Shown here: positions 1-11,734 of the stretch, piece by piece
Layout: each line of letters starts with the position of its first letter
Numbering within the stretch: position 1 is the first letter of the stretch
Assembly (NCBI GenBank): GCA_958450365.1
Contig: CAUEEP010000742.1
Span: forward strand, 1,741,001-1,805,000
Length of the DNA: 64,000 nt
Reading direction: 5' to 3'
Source: Mesorhabditis belari
Lineage: Eukaryota > Nematoda > Chromadorea > Rhabditida > Rhabditidae
Program-made: the position numbers and the translations under genes
Notes under the pieces: generated by a model
The model's input: the letters and a program-made list of their open reading frames with translations, nothing else
The model's database searches: none
Told to the model about the DNA's origin: nothing

Positions 1-868
1 AAGATAAAATAGATAAAACAAAGAAAAAACAAAGAAAACAAAGAAAAACAAAATTCAATACAAAATCGACCAAAAATATTGCATACTTCTTAATAGTTAA
101 AGTCAAATTTTTATCACAAAAGTTGATAGCAGCTTTTCAAAACCAAATGATTTTTATAAATCCTAAGAGATGGATGAATTTTTAGGTAAGAAAAGTGTGT
201 GGATGTGGGAAATGAGAGCAATGGAAAGGACAAGAAAGTCTCTCGTCTTTTTCGGGGTCAAGGTTGCAGACACGCAAAAGAGAAACCCTCAAGCAATCAT
301 TGAAATCTTGAAAAGATGGATCTTAATTTTAATTTAAATAATTTTAATTAATTTGAAGAGCTTTTTAATAAACTTTAGAAGCAAATTATACACAATAAAA
401 AAGCCAGAGTTTATAAGTTTAACGGGTACTTATCATTAGTCATGTATGGAGTTATTTAAAGTGTACTAGTGGATGATTTATAGCCTAGCTAGTGGCCAAA
501 GTTAGCTAATGGTAGATCATTTACCCAGCAAGCGAATAATCTTAATGCGGACATTTTTATCCTAGCAAGATGCTGAGTTGGAAGAGAACATTCGAGAACC
601 CTGAAAATCTCTCTTTCTTTCTCATTTCTCATTCCGAGAGCCGGTTTGCCACCGTTTAGTGTACAAGAGCGATTGAGTTTTTGGGTAAAGATTTTTTTTT
701 GTTTAAAGCTTGCTTTGCTACATTTCTAAACTTGTTCATCTAAACCCAGTTTCTAGGCTTTCATTTGATGTAATATTGCTGTACCAAACCAAAAGTTAAC
801 TTGAGACTTTAGTTTGTTTTTTTTTTTCATGAGATTTTTTTAAACCATAACCATATATGCTCAAAACA
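1..868. other. AT-rich flank, no supported gene
   Basis: This AT-rich stretch lies downstream of the ShKT gene, which is on the minus strand. I see no convincing coding exon, RNA gene or transposon end in it. Confidence 0.5.
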
Positions 869-874
869 TTTATT
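869..874 (-). promoter_or_regulatory. Polyadenylation signal of the ShKT gene
   Basis: On the minus strand this reads AATAAA, about 54 nt downstream of the TAG stop at 928-930. The spacing is normal for a nematode 3' UTR. Confidence 0.6.
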
Positions 875-927
875 AATGGAAATAGCTGAAATCCGTGAAG
901 AGAAATTGGTCTATTTCTATTATCCAC

Positions 928-2601
928 CTAATGGGGGGTTGTAGTAGTGGTGGTAGTGGTGGTGGTAGTGGTGGTTGAGGATGTGCTGGCAGTGTTCGTT
1001 GTGGTCGTCGTCGTCGCCGCACTAGTGGTTGTCGAGGAGCACAAGTCGCCTAAAAGGGTTTTCATATTGCAATCTGTCAGCTTACGATAGTGCAGTGGTT
1101 AGAACTGGGTTAAAGTCCGTATCAAGTACGGAAATCTTCTAGTGCTCTGGCAATGCCATTAAGTCTACACTTGGCAAAGCTCTTGAACCGCAATTTATGT
1201 CATTTTGATCCAGAATGTACTAATGAATCAAAATTTGCTAATACTAGAAACATTCTAGTGCTATATCTAACCATATTAGGTCACTCACAAGATTTAGGGC
1301 AATACTGGGCACGCTGAGCATCGGTGTAGGCGGTGTTCGTGCAAAAACCGTTAGCTACCCACGTGGCGCAGCTGAAATGATAAAAACACATATTTTATCA
1401 AAAAAAATTTGAACATTTTATACTTTTTAGGATATAGACTACATGTAAATAGTAAAAATCCCGTCAAAAAGACTCACTTCGAGTTCAAATCAGTGCAGCT
1501 TGTGGACGAGCAGAGGCTGCCTGAAGTTTTTGGTTCATTTGTTTGAAAAGTTGTTGTCTAATTTGAAACTAGATATCGAAAGAGTCAGCTGTTTGTAAGA
1601 TTTCGGTGAAATTGATCAATTTTATGCAAAACGCACATGAAGATCCGCAGTATTGCGCCTTCTGGGCGTCGGTGTAGAAAGTGTTCGTGCAGAAACCGTT
1701 GCTTACCCAGTTCGGGCAGCTGAAACAGATGGATTGGAAAATATTTGGGAAACGTTTAAAGCCCAAGCTCTATAGCTAATTGATATTATCTATTAGCTTA
1801 CTTGGCGCTTGAATCCGAACATGTTGTTGTGGAAGTACCGCAAAGGCCGCCTGAAAAAGTGGGACTTTGACAAATTTTGTCCAAAAAAAACCGAAGAACA
1901 TACAGAATAAAGTCATTTATGGCTAAACAACTTGCAATTAATTAACTTATTAACATTTTTAACTATGAAATTAACAGCACTCACATGAAGCTCCGCAGTA
2001 TTGCGTCTTCTGGGCCGACGTGTAGTAAGTGTTTGAGCAGAAGCCGTTGCTCACCCAGTTCGAACAACTGAAAGCATGTTTTTACGAAAATCATTGAAAT
2101 CTCGCTTACGAGCTGGATGTGTCCGAGCATGCGGATGCGGCGGAAGCACCTGAAATTCATTTCTTAGCTTATTCCCATGATTTTCAAATGCACTTGTAAG
2201 GAGTTGTAGAAATTTTAGCCTTATGGCCAGTGTTGCTTTAAAAGATAAGGCGAGTCAAGCCAACGTCGTCAAATAGACTTTGAAAGACTTGAGTTTTGTC
2301 AAAACAACTACTGTTAGAAGCCAATGTGATTTGGTACTGGCTTTTGACTTATAATTAGCTTGACATGGCTTATAAAACAGCTCAAGGACTACCCTGGAAG
2401 TAAGGCAGCGAAATCAGTTTGAAAGGTGCGGTCTGGATCGAGCCGGATTTGAAACAGGCCGAGCCGAAACCGGATAGATTCAAAATAGATCAAATCGATC
2501 CGGTTGACTGGAAAGCTTAGACCTTATGCTCCTGGTTTGAACCCAAAAAATGATAACAAACCAAGAACGATGAGGAGTGCGGCGGTGACTGTTGAGCTCA
2601 T
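928..2601 (-). CDS. Secreted protein with three ShKT domains and Thr-rich tail
   Basis: I splice eight exons: 2562-2601, 2110-2149, 1985-2067, 1802-1850, 1637-1719, 1478-1520, 1289-1371 and 928-1049. They sum to 543 nt, giving 180 residues plus a stop. The first exon encodes a signal peptide (MSSTVTAALLIVLG). Three ShKT domains follow, each with six Cys: a CSD/CTD opening, a CxxWVxNGFC core and a YC..SCxLC end. Each domain is split by introns so that its core sits on an 83-nt exon, repeated three times. The last ~40 residues are almost all Thr/Ser, a probable O-glycosylated stalk. ShKT domains are known from the sea-anemone ShK peptide and are abundant in secreted nematode proteins; the role here is unknown. 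All intron phases agree. The first intron donor (GTTTGT) is the least certain join. Confidence 0.85.
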
Positions 2602-3662
2602 TGCTGCTTTCGTCGGATTCAGGACAAGACTTCACTAGATGATTGGAGGAGAAACCACCGAATGAGTGATCCTGAAGCGCTCACCCCGTCTTTTATATGA
2701 TTACTGCGTAAAGATTTCGAGATCTCGTCGTGTCTGTGTGCACAGCTTCAGTGTGCAGCAATTTCGACCATGTTTCTTTTTTTGTCGCGCTTTTTGCGAG
2801 CTTTTAATTTCGCCTTTAAAAAGTTAGTGGTGAACATTGGTGTGTAAAAAGAAAATTTTCGGGAAAAAGACAAAAAATTTCATCAAACTTTTGCAGACAA
2901 TCTCGGGAGCTGTTTGAGTGGGTGTGGTGGGTGGATTCTATTTTTGAATCGAACTCTGAAGTTTTCAAAACGGCTAACAGTTTAGCAGTTGCACATCAGG
3001 CTATGGAGTGCTTTTGCAAATCAACCAATTCGCTGTACTTTTGAAAATTAACCGAGCTAACAACGAGTGTGACTTTATGCTCTTTAAATGTTAGCAAAAC
3101 TTTGTTGGTGTCTCAGATAATTGAAGATTGATTTGTTTATCTAGTATCCGTTTGCTAGTAGTGAACATCAAGTACTCTTCATTTCACTTTGCAAGTGTTG
3201 AATAGTTCTGAAAGTGCTCTACAAGCTAAAGCCACTGCTCTGCAGACAGTCAAATTCAATACACAAGTTGAAAATTCAAAGTCGATGGATAAGATATCGT
3301 AATCAGTTAAAGACGATATTCTGTTGTCTGTTTTTGTAACTTTTTTACTCTAAAAATCCATTTTTAAGCATTGCGTTGATTCAATTGTACTCCTTTTTTT
3401 GTTTTCATTTTGTTAAATTCATCAAGTTTGTCTCTAAACACGATTTGGATATCAAGTAAAAAGTTCTCTACTCTTCATTTCACTTTGCAAGTGTTGAATA
3501 GTTCTGAAAGTGCCAAGTTGCTCCATTTTGAGCAAAGTTTGCATTAATAAGGGAAAGTTTTGATAAATTGTGCGTTTTCAAGGCATCTACCACTAAACCA
3601 CACTGAGACACGGCCACACAAGAAATTACAAAGCTCAAAGTATATTTCTTACAGCTTACTAG
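2602..3662. other. Intergenic region upstream of the ShKT gene
   Basis: This is the presumed promoter side of the ShKT gene. A TATA-like TTTTATATGA occurs near 2690. I see no coding exon. A direct repeat near 3175 and 3470 is listed separately. Confidence 0.5.
3175..3515. repeat. Direct repeat pair of about 45 bp
   Basis: A segment reading ACTCTTCATTTCACTTTGCA, followed by a matching continuation to CTGAAAGTGC, occurs at about 3174-3214 and again at about 3471-3513. The copies are nearly identical and about 300 bp apart. They lie just outside the Tc3-like element. Confidence 0.8.
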
Positions 3663-5226
3663 TACACTCTGTCAAAAAATTATAGACGCACCCTGTTTTT
3701 TGCTAGTTTAGAGCCGGATATAAGTGCTAGTCCAGTGAAAAGTATTTTTTTAGTTTCTTTAATGTAAAAAACAACCCCAGCAAAATTTCAAGTCATTTCA
3801 CTCATCCAAAGTACTTTATCGTACAAAAAACATTTTAACAGCTGTCAAAAAATTATAGACGCACTTTTATTTGATGATTTATTCTATCGATAATTGTTAG
3901 TTTTTTCTCATTTTTTTGCTTATTAGCTATGTTTATAAATGTTTTTACATTTTCAGATATGCCACTTGGAAAACAACTGGATGTGGTGGAAAAAACACGT
4001 ATCGATGTGCTCCACACGCTTGGTCACTCAAACAGGGACATCGCTCGTCGCATCGGACGTTCTGAGAAATGTATTCGTACATATCTCAAGACCAAAGTGA
4101 CTTCTAAGAAGAAAGAAACACGGGGCCGGAAGAAAAAGTTGACCGATCAAGACGAACGCGCAATTACGAGACGTCTTTCCAACACGACGACATCACTCGA
4201 AGAGGTTCGCAAGGAGATGAAGCTTCCGGTCACTCGCCAAACTGTGCACAGCGTTGTCAAACGATCTTCAATACTCAAATACAAACTCATGAAGCAAGCT
4301 CCACGACTTACAAAGGACCATAAAGCCGCCCGTATCGATTTCGCTCAAAAGAGCCAGAAGACCAAATGGGAAGGAGTTGGTTTACTAGTATTTCTTATAT
4401 ATTTTATGTCTAGATCATTTGGAGTGACGAAAAGAAGTTCAATCTTGATGGTGCTGATGGTTTTCGAAGGTATCGGATGGATTCACGAAAGCCGGGCATG
4501 GTCTTTAGCACGAGGAACTTTGGAGGTGGATCATGTATGGTATGGGGAGCCTTTCGAGACGGTGAACTGATCGGCTTAGAGTTTATTTCGACCCGGATGA
4601 CATTGCTTGACTATCAACAAGTATTGAGCAAACATCTAGCCGTCTATCTGAACAACAATCCGGGCAATAACTTTACTTTTATGCACGATAACGCGAGTAT
4701 TCATGCAAGTTGCTCCACAAGAGATTGGCTAACAGCGCACAAAATCGGCACTGTCGCTTGGCCCGTGGCAGCCCAGACTTGAACCCGATTGAGAATTTGT
4801 GGGGGACACTCCTTCGAGGTGTCTACAAGGGAAAGAAGCAATATTCGAACGTGAATGAGCTCAAGAAAGCCATTCAAGTAGCCAACAGCGCTCCATGACC
4901 TTGTCTCTTCGATGCCGAGAAGTCTTTTGAAGTTGGACTAAAGCAAGGAGGGGCCACGCATTATTAATTTATTTGGTTTGTGTTGTTATTTTTATTTCTG
5001 TTAACTTTTTCTTGATAGAGAAAAGTGCGTCTATAATTTTTTGACAGCTGCTAAAACGTTTTTTGTACGATAAAGTACTTTGGATGAGTGAAATGACTTG
5101 AAATTTTGCTGGGGTTGTTTTTTTACATTAAAGAAACTAAAAAATACTTTTCACTGGACTAGCACTTATATTGGGCTCTAAACTAGCAAAAAACAGGGTG
5201 CGTCTAAAATTTTTTGACAGAGTGTA
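3663..5226 (+). mobile_element. Tc3-like transposon, decayed copy
   Basis: The element is bounded by TA dinucleotides at 3663-3664 and 5225-5226. Its inverted repeats of about 200 bp (3663-3866 and 5024-5226) begin TACACTCTGTCAAAAAATTA. Inside each repeat the motif GTCAAAAAATTATAGACGCA occurs twice, once at the tip and once about 175 bp in, resembling the two transposase-binding sites in each long TIR of Tc3. The interior carries a broken Tc3-like transposase reading on the plus strand. It lies between the ShKT gene and the Pro-rich gene and disrupts neither. Confidence 0.9.
3959..4975 (+). pseudogene. Tc3-like transposase, frameshifted
   Basis: Reading starts at an ATG (MPLGKQLDVVEKTRIDVL) with a bipartite N-terminal helix-turn-helix region typical of Tc3-type transposases. 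A 38-nt intron (4376-4413) restores [16 protein letters not shown], which holds the first catalytic Asp. The second Asp is in HDNASIH, and the Glu is in SPDLNPIENLWG. Between WPVA and SPDLNP the frame slips by one base near 4770, and another slip occurs near 4890 before HDLVSSMP. The copy therefore cannot make a full transposase. The usual catalytic arrangement of this superfamily is DD34E. Confidence 0.85.
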
Positions 5227-6118
5227 CCTAGATATGGAAAAAAAACTCTTAGCTCATCTTCATTTCCGTTGCCGTTTCTTGGCAGATTGTTCTAAATTTT
5301 TGTCTACATCTTCCTCATTAAATGTCCCAATTCATACATGATCTCATAATCATTTACAAATTTCAAAAATAGCTGTGTTCTTAGGAAGTAAAGAAAGGCA
5401 ATTTAATCCCTAATTCGAAAGCCACTCATGCAATGAGCACATTGATAATCCTAAACGCCGATAATTAAGACTGTAATACAAACTGTAATCGAGTGCACTG
5501 ACCATCTTGCTTCTGTAAGTTGTTCACGTTGTTTGTAATCTTTAATTTAGTTTTTTTTGTTATTTGATTTTCATTTTCAAAATATTACTACTTGTTACAA
5601 CCTTGTTACTGAGATTTTCTCCCCTTAAAAGAGTTTCATGGAGTTCAACGAGATCGACAAAAGAACAACAACAATCGATAACAAACGTGTCTTCAAACAG
5701 ACAAACAAACAACAACGTGTCTTCCCCTAAAAAGATCCATTCCTAGAATTGATCTCAAACCAATTTTTTTTCTACAAGTACTTTTTCTTTCAAAAAACTA
5801 GACTCGAGAGCTTTTTTAAAGATTCATTTGATTTTCATCGATGAGACCGAATGAAATTCACACGATTCCCCTTCTTTTCATCAAAAAGACGTGTCTCTCG
5901 TCTCAATTCATCTGTGCAAACATTCCTCCCATAAACTCCTCCATTTCATGTACTTTTAAAAGGTGACTTTACAACCGCCCATATGTCTCTTTTTCTGTGC
6001 AAATTTTGTGATCAAACACTGTGTATAGTTTGCAAATTTTTCAGCAGTCCATGATGGCATGTTTGATATCAACTTTATATACAACAAAATTATAATAATT
6101 ATCTAATTATCCAATTAT
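5227..6118. other. Intergenic, no supported gene
   Basis: This is AT-rich sequence between the right end of the Tc3-like element and the 3' end of the Pro-rich gene. Short open frames here show no splice structure, domain or composition bias. I call nothing. Confidence 0.5.
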
Positions 6119-8765
6119 CTAGTTGTTTTTCTTTTCCTCTTCTTTTGGTTGATCTTTTCTTGGGGCAAATGCTTTCTTCTTGCTCTTTCCGATAAACATT
6201 GCTTGTGAGAAACCGGGAGCATAAGCTGGAACAAGTGGAGGAGCCAATGGGGAGAGTTGAGGTGCCTAAAGAGATCAATATGAAAAATATTAAGATATTG
6301 AGCTTTTAGCTTCATAGAACTTGTTAGCTTGGAACCAAACCGGTACTTAACAATTCAGAAATCAGCTTATTTGTGTTAGGCATACTATAGTCTTGTCATT
6401 TGAATCCAATTTCCAAGCAAACTACATTCTGATCCTATTTCCAATTGCTAACGTACCAAGTAGATTGGTGGCACAGGGACGCCCGGGAAAGCGGCTGGCA
6501 GCACTGGAGCTCTCAACACCGGAGCCGGCGCTGGAAATGCAACTGGGGCCGCCAATGGGTAGCCGCACGGAGGCACACCGCAGCCCTATTAGTAAATATA
6601 AAGATATAATCAAAATTAGCAGTATTGTCATTATTCCATTTTAACAACTTACAGCCAATGGAAGCGGTTCAGGGATTGGCGCCGGAGCGTAGACAGGCTG
6701 TGGTGGCGGTGGTGGTGGAGGGGCACAGGCAGCCGGCGGAGCACAACCGTAAGGAGCCTAAGAAAGTTGTTATCAGAAATCATTATAGCACTAAAATCTC
6801 TAAAATCTTGTAAGTAAAGCTATTGAAAAACTAAACCGATAGTGAGACGGTGGGTTGTTGATAGGCGAGTTGTGGTGGTGTACGTGGTTGATAGGCGGGT
6901 TGTGGTGGTGTAGGTGGTTGATAGGCGAGTTGTGGTGGTGTAGGTGGTTGATAGGCGGGTTGTGGTGGTGTACGTGGTTGATAGGCGGGTTGTGGTGGTG
7001 TAGGTGGTTGATAGGTGGGTTGTGGTGGTGTCGGTGGTTGATAGGCTTGCGGCTGTGGTGCAGAAGCCGGTGGCAAAAAGCCCGGGATTTGTGTCTAAGC
7101 AGTGCAGTGGTGCAAAATTACATATTGATAGGTTTACCGGGTTAAATGCTGGCGCTTGTGCGGGTGCGGGTGCTGCTTGGGGTGCACAAGCTGGTGGTAA
7201 ACAACCCGGCATCTGAGTTTAATCGTAAACATTGTGTTTAGCAAAGTATTATAGACTAATATCATGTGCTCTTAGGCAAGCCTATAAGAACAGTATTATA
7301 GACTAATAGCAGCTCTTAGGCATACACATCTATGAGAACACTTACCGGGTTGTAAGCTGGAGCTGGCGGAGCGGCGGGTGAAGCCGGAGCATATCCACAT
7401 GGTGGCTGAGCACAAGGGTTGTATGGCGCAGTAGCAGGCCCGTAGGGTCCCTAAAAGCTTTGTTAAGATAAGGCTACTGTAAAATTCTAGTACTAGTTAG
7501 TTCTTTCTTATAGGTGAGTTTTTTCTATTTTCCTATTTTCTAGCCGCGGCTTTGCGCGTTCTTTTCATATCACTCGTAGGAAAAAGCGGCCTTTGGCACA
7601 CTGCCCCCGGATATGAGTTGCAAAAGGAGCCCTTCTCCGATTTAATTACCCAAGTTTTTCATTTTCCTTATATCGGAAAATCTTTAGCCAATCTTTTCTG
7701 CTTTCTAGTACTAATTTGTGAATTTATAATATTATATTAAACAACTTGTTGAAGCCAATACCATACCGGAGCCGAATACGCTGGCGCATTGTAGGCGGGT
7801 GGTGGGGCAGCATACGGTGAATAGGCAGGAGCTGGGGCTGAATATTGGGCAGCTCGTGGGGTGACTAGTGGAGCCGGATAGCCGGGAGCTGAAGCCGCAT
7901 ATTGGGGTGGTGGATAGGCACGCGGTTGGGGTCCGGGTTGGCCATATTGAGGTGCTCGTTGAGCATAGGCTGGTGGAGTCTGGGGTGGCGCTTGAGGAGC
8001 TCCATACGGTGATTGGTACGGCCTCTGCGAGGGTCCATAAATGGAACCGGAGATTTGTTGGGGTGCTGATTGTGGAGCTGCACCAGGAGTTTGCTGAGAT
8101 TAAATATAAATTAAATTTATTCTTTATTCTTTCAAATAGGACTTTGCAATCAAAGTTCAACAAAAAAAAACAAAACCCTGGATACAAATATTGGGCGGTG
8201 AGTGAGCCGAAAATGGAGAGCAATCTGAAAGTAAACATTGAACCAGCATCAATGATGAAAATCTTTAAAAAGCGGTTGTCTGAATGCAAGTTGTCTATGC
8301 AAAAAAAACTATAGACTTTAGAAAACAAGTCATATTGATATAGACTAAAGTATTTTATTAAATTATTATTAAACTAGTTCAAATCTCGACTAGACTTTTT
8401 TTTCAATTTACCGTTAGTTTACTATAATTTTAGACATTTAGTCATTTACTTTAAACAAAAAGGTGTTCTTTTTGACTACTATCTTTTCTAAACTAAACTA
8501 CAGTAATCAGCAGCTCTGGAACTTTGGAAAACTCTGAAAAGCAGCTCAAAAACTCTGTAATTCACCAAATTAAGATTACGATAGTTTTTGCAAGTTGACA
8601 CATTGTTAGAAACGCATTAGGAACACGCTCTATGTTTATAGTTATAGTAATTATAGTTTAAAAATCTAAAAAAGACAATAACTAAGTCAATAAAGTGTTT
8701 AAAACTTAAAAAAAACCTAAAAGAAAGTAAAGTTTTCAAACTCACAGCACACTTCTCAGCATCAT
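6119..8765 (-). CDS. Secreted Pro/Ala/Tyr-rich repeat protein
   Basis: The exons I can place are 8746-8765, about 8177-8224, 7767-8093, 7346-7450, 7138-7212, 6837-7094, 6653-6757, 6457-6585 and 6119-6265. From 8093 on, every exon is phase 0 and stays open. Exons 1 and 2 give a signal peptide (MMLRSVLLLSIFGSLTAQ). The rest is dominated by Pro, Ala, Tyr and Gln, with PPCGYP/PYGCAPP boxes carrying paired Cys. A 10-residue repeat of the form YQPPTPPQPA occurs about six times, and the Lys-rich C-terminus ends KEEEKKNN. I do not recognise a named family; a cuticle or matrix role is a guess from composition. The join from exon 2 to 7767-8093 has no canonical donor in the required phase, so that junction is unresolved or contains an indel near the poly-T at 8161-8170. 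Confidence 0.75.
6845..7050 (-). repeat. 30-bp coding tandem repeat
   Basis: About six copies of a 30-bp unit, including TGTGGTGGTGTAGGTGGTTG on the plus strand, encode the YQPPTPPQPA decapeptide of the Pro-rich gene. The units differ by single bases (P/R, A/T, P/L swaps). Array length may vary between strains. Confidence 0.9.
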
Positions 8766-10110
8766 CGTTGTCTCTTCGTTGTTGTAAAGGTGGAGGGAAG
8801 AACTCGAGTCGGCGACCACAATTGCCGCCTCTTTATACCATTCATTCTATTCAATGCCATCATTCCGCTTCTCCGCTTTGCTCATTGAAAACGAAAAACG
8901 GGAAAAGGGTACCGTTCTATGCACCTTTCCCCTTTTCAACCCATTCATGACACCTCTATTGCCATGGACCCCATCCCGGACGACCCCGATTTCACCCGCA
9001 AAAGACCCAATATTTGTTCGATTGTTTCCCTTTCTTTCTATTATTGCGACAAAAAACGTGTCCCATAAAACACACAATCGACGTATCCGGAACATGATAC
9101 TCGCGCTTCCCTCTTTACCAACTCTTTAGCGGCTCTTTCACAACAAAGGACCCGTTTCCATGCGATCTCCTCTTCCAATCGACCTCTCCTTTTTCCCTGA
9201 AAAACCTGAGAATTTTGAACTCCGGTCTCTAACGAATATCTCTTACTATTAGTGCTCGATTGCCATTCAAATACAAGTGACGGTCGAAACGAGACCAAAA
9301 CTTTCAACTAAATAACTTATAGCCAGGAATTGTTGTTTATTTGTTGTTTGTTGTTTAGCTAAACGAGAAAGAAGAGGTTCCTTTTTTGGCACCAAAGTAC
9401 GCAATTGCAGAATAAATTAAATGCAAAATCTGAAAGCGGCGCACTATCAGGAACTAGCATTCCCTTTTTATGCAATTCTCGGGTTAGAGTTTGACATCTT
9501 TATTTTCATCTATATACGGTCGTACAAATCATGGTGTAATAAATCCCAGAATGAGGGTTATACTTCTCTAAGAAAATGGGGGCATTAGACCTCAGTATAT
9601 AAATTTAGAGACAGCTGCACCCTTTGTACCCCTTCACGAGAGAATCTCAGGTCGGACCTGAGATAATTGTATGAATAAGCACTCGCTGCAAACAGTGTGC
9701 AAACAAATAAGGAAAAACATCTGATAAGAAAAATGAAGCTTATTGGATCATAAAGTTTAACAACACGCTTTTCTATGTTTAAATAGGTAAGAATATTATT
9801 TGAAAAAATATTGTCTTGTCTTGTATCTTGTGCAACTGTCTTGCATCTTGTTTATCTTACATTTTATTGATTTGGTAGGTCGAACTCTGCATAGATTTTT
9901 CATTACTTTTCAAAATGTTATTATCTACTTGTTTTGGCAATTGGACAACCCAATACGTATTAGAAAAAAAACAATAAAAAAGGAATATGATGGTGAAAAG
10001 AGAATGGCAAAGATGGCATAACAACCACCCCTTTAGGTTTTGATAAGGATCCCATCAACCCAAATACTTTCGACAAATATTGTGGCGCAAGGAAAGATTT
10101 TTTTTATAAA
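8766..10110. other. Intergenic between divergent genes
   Basis: This region separates the minus-strand Pro-rich gene from the plus-strand LRAT-like gene, so both promoters should lie here. Several short open frames overlap on opposite strands with no splice logic or domain. I support no gene. Confidence 0.5.
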
Positions 10111-11036
10111 ATGCGAACAAATGCCTATTTTACCTTACCTATTTTTTTTTATGTCAACCCCGCGTACATTGAAGGTGTACTCGGTGCACCGGTAAAAGCT
10201 GTGGCTAGCTCAGTGTGCGTCTATTTGATTTTACGATTCCTAGCTGAGTACTATCAAAACGAAAAGAAAGAGCCGGAAAAGGAAAGAGATGAGTATGACG
10301 ACACGGATGTTGGGCATTATCATGATTTGGGTCAAGACGGGAGCCCACGAAAGTAATCCAGAAAGAGAGCTTGGTGGAAAAAGATGTAGTTTGTCATTCA
10401 ATTGCTTACTGTTTTGCTCAAAACAAAAGTCGACTCATTTAAATCTATTGTACAGTTTATACATTTTTCAGCCAATCAGAGTGGATGTCTCCAAGAAGAC
10501 TTGGAGACGCGGGGATCTTGGAAGTTGGAGATCTCATTGAAATGCATCGGCCATTTTATAGCGTTCGTTTTATTGTTTTACTAAAAAAACGCAAAAGAAA
10601 AACGTTTAGCACTATGGCATTTACGTAGGGAAAAGTAATCGACGAGCATTGGTGATTCATTTGGCGCAACTTGGAGGCGGCGGCTTTTCGTCCTCAAGTT
10701 CAAGCAGTTCTCGCTCAAGCAGTTCTTCTTCGAAGCGTTCTTCTTCAAGCAAGAGTTCGACTCACTCCGATGACCGCCCCGGTGGGAATCAGGGTTTGTG
10801 TTAAAAGCAAAAGTTTTTCGTAGAGAACAATACAACTGGAATACAACTGTGAACATTTCGCAACATGGTGCCGTTACGGGATTTAAGTATTCGGAGCAAG
10901 CCCAAGGACGGGTTCGTTCTTTTCTTTAAACGTAAATCTTTTGTTCTATTATCTAAATGTAAAATGGCCAAATATGATTTTAGATCTTGGGTCGGTTGCT
11001 CGAGGTTTAAGCAAACTTGGATTGGTGCTCGGTTAA
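10111..11036 (+). CDS. LRAT / H-rev107-like acyltransferase, apparent frameshift
   Basis: The exons seen are 10111-10352, 10472-10562 and 10610 to about 10795, then a C-terminal part. The N-terminus has a hydrophobic segment (AVASSVCVYLILRFLAEYY) and an acidic linker. The LRAT core follows: GDLIEMHRPFYS, then, across an intron that fits exactly, HYGIYVGKSNRRALVIHLA. Its two His match the catalytic pair of this NlpC/P60-related fold. A long Ser/Lys-rich insert follows. The catalytic-Cys motif NCEHFATWCRYG lies at 10845-10880 but is one base out of frame with the preceding YNW, as if an A were lost in ACAACTG. A TAA follows RYGI. A possible final exon after 10983 reads LGSVARGLSKLGLVLG. Family members are thiol acyltransferases or phospholipases acting at membranes. 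This copy is either a recent pseudogene or carries base errors. Confidence 0.7.
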
Positions 11037-11222
11037 TCACACATCACTTCAAAAGGAAAACAATTATTGAGAAATTTTTTTAAGAAGTTATAATTGTTGT
11101 GACTCTTTTCATTTGTTGTTTTCAGTTTCCAATTGTTCAACTTTAAGGGATTTTTGCTGAACTTGTATAGGGTGTTCAATAACCTACCCGAACTCGGTAT
11201 TTTAAGTGTAACACACAGATGT

Positions 11223-11453
11223 ATAAGCTCCGAGACCAAACTGATATTTTAGTTACTGGCCCTAATTTATTATTGAATGATTGTCTATCTTATGCAAATG
11301 TGTTCTCCTCTGTGCTTATCCCCTTTATTGCCGAGAAGGGGCAGTCCTTAGGACTGCCACAGATAAGCACAGAGGAGAACACATTTGCATAAGAATAGAC
11401 AAATCATTCAATAATAACAATAGTAACTAAAATATCAGTTTGGTTCGGAGCTG
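11223..11453. mobile_element. Nested hAT-like MITE with 8-bp target duplication
   Basis: The 231-bp palindromic element has inverted repeats beginning near AGCTCCGA and running through CCAAACTGATATTTTAGTTA. The 8-mer ACAGATGT flanks it at 11215-11222 and 11454-11461. Removing the element and one 8-mer restores the left TIR of the composite element to match its right TIR. An 8-bp duplication with CAG-type ends fits the hAT superfamily. It contains no coding sequence. Confidence 0.85.
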
Positions 11454-11734
11454 ACAGATGTGCAATCATCTCACGCTTTGCTTTGAAGGAAAAGTTAAAC
11501 AATTTTCTACACTGGATTCTTCGGTTTGACGAAAAACTATTTCTATCTTTTTTGTAGAACCGTCAAGTTGACAGTCAGGGAGTTGCTTGGCCTGCTTGCT
11601 TGGACTTGCTTGGCCTGCTTGCTTGCCTGTTTTTGCAATACACTTTAAATGTTATCAAACGAATCGAAATGTAACGTGACACTCAATTAGATCAAATTTT
11701 GCTATTTTGATTTCACATGGGCCTAAGCGTTGGG

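Noticed and set aside
6845..7050. CRISPR-like array
   Set aside because: The regular 30-bp repeats have no spacers and are in-frame coding sequence of a eukaryotic gene.
6855..7145. Plus-strand Trp/Leu-rich open frame over the 30-bp repeat
   Set aside because: It is the antisense reading of the YQPPTPPQPA repeat of the minus-strand Pro-rich gene, which has matching splice sites.
7732..8328. Long minus-strand open frame rich in Ser/Thr
   Set aside because: It overlaps the Pro-rich exon 7767-8093 in another frame, and downstream exons fit only the Pro/Ala/Tyr frame.
9041..9307. Minus-strand 88-residue open frame between divergent genes
   Set aside because: An opposite-strand open frame overlaps it. 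There is no splice structure, signal peptide or recognisable motif.
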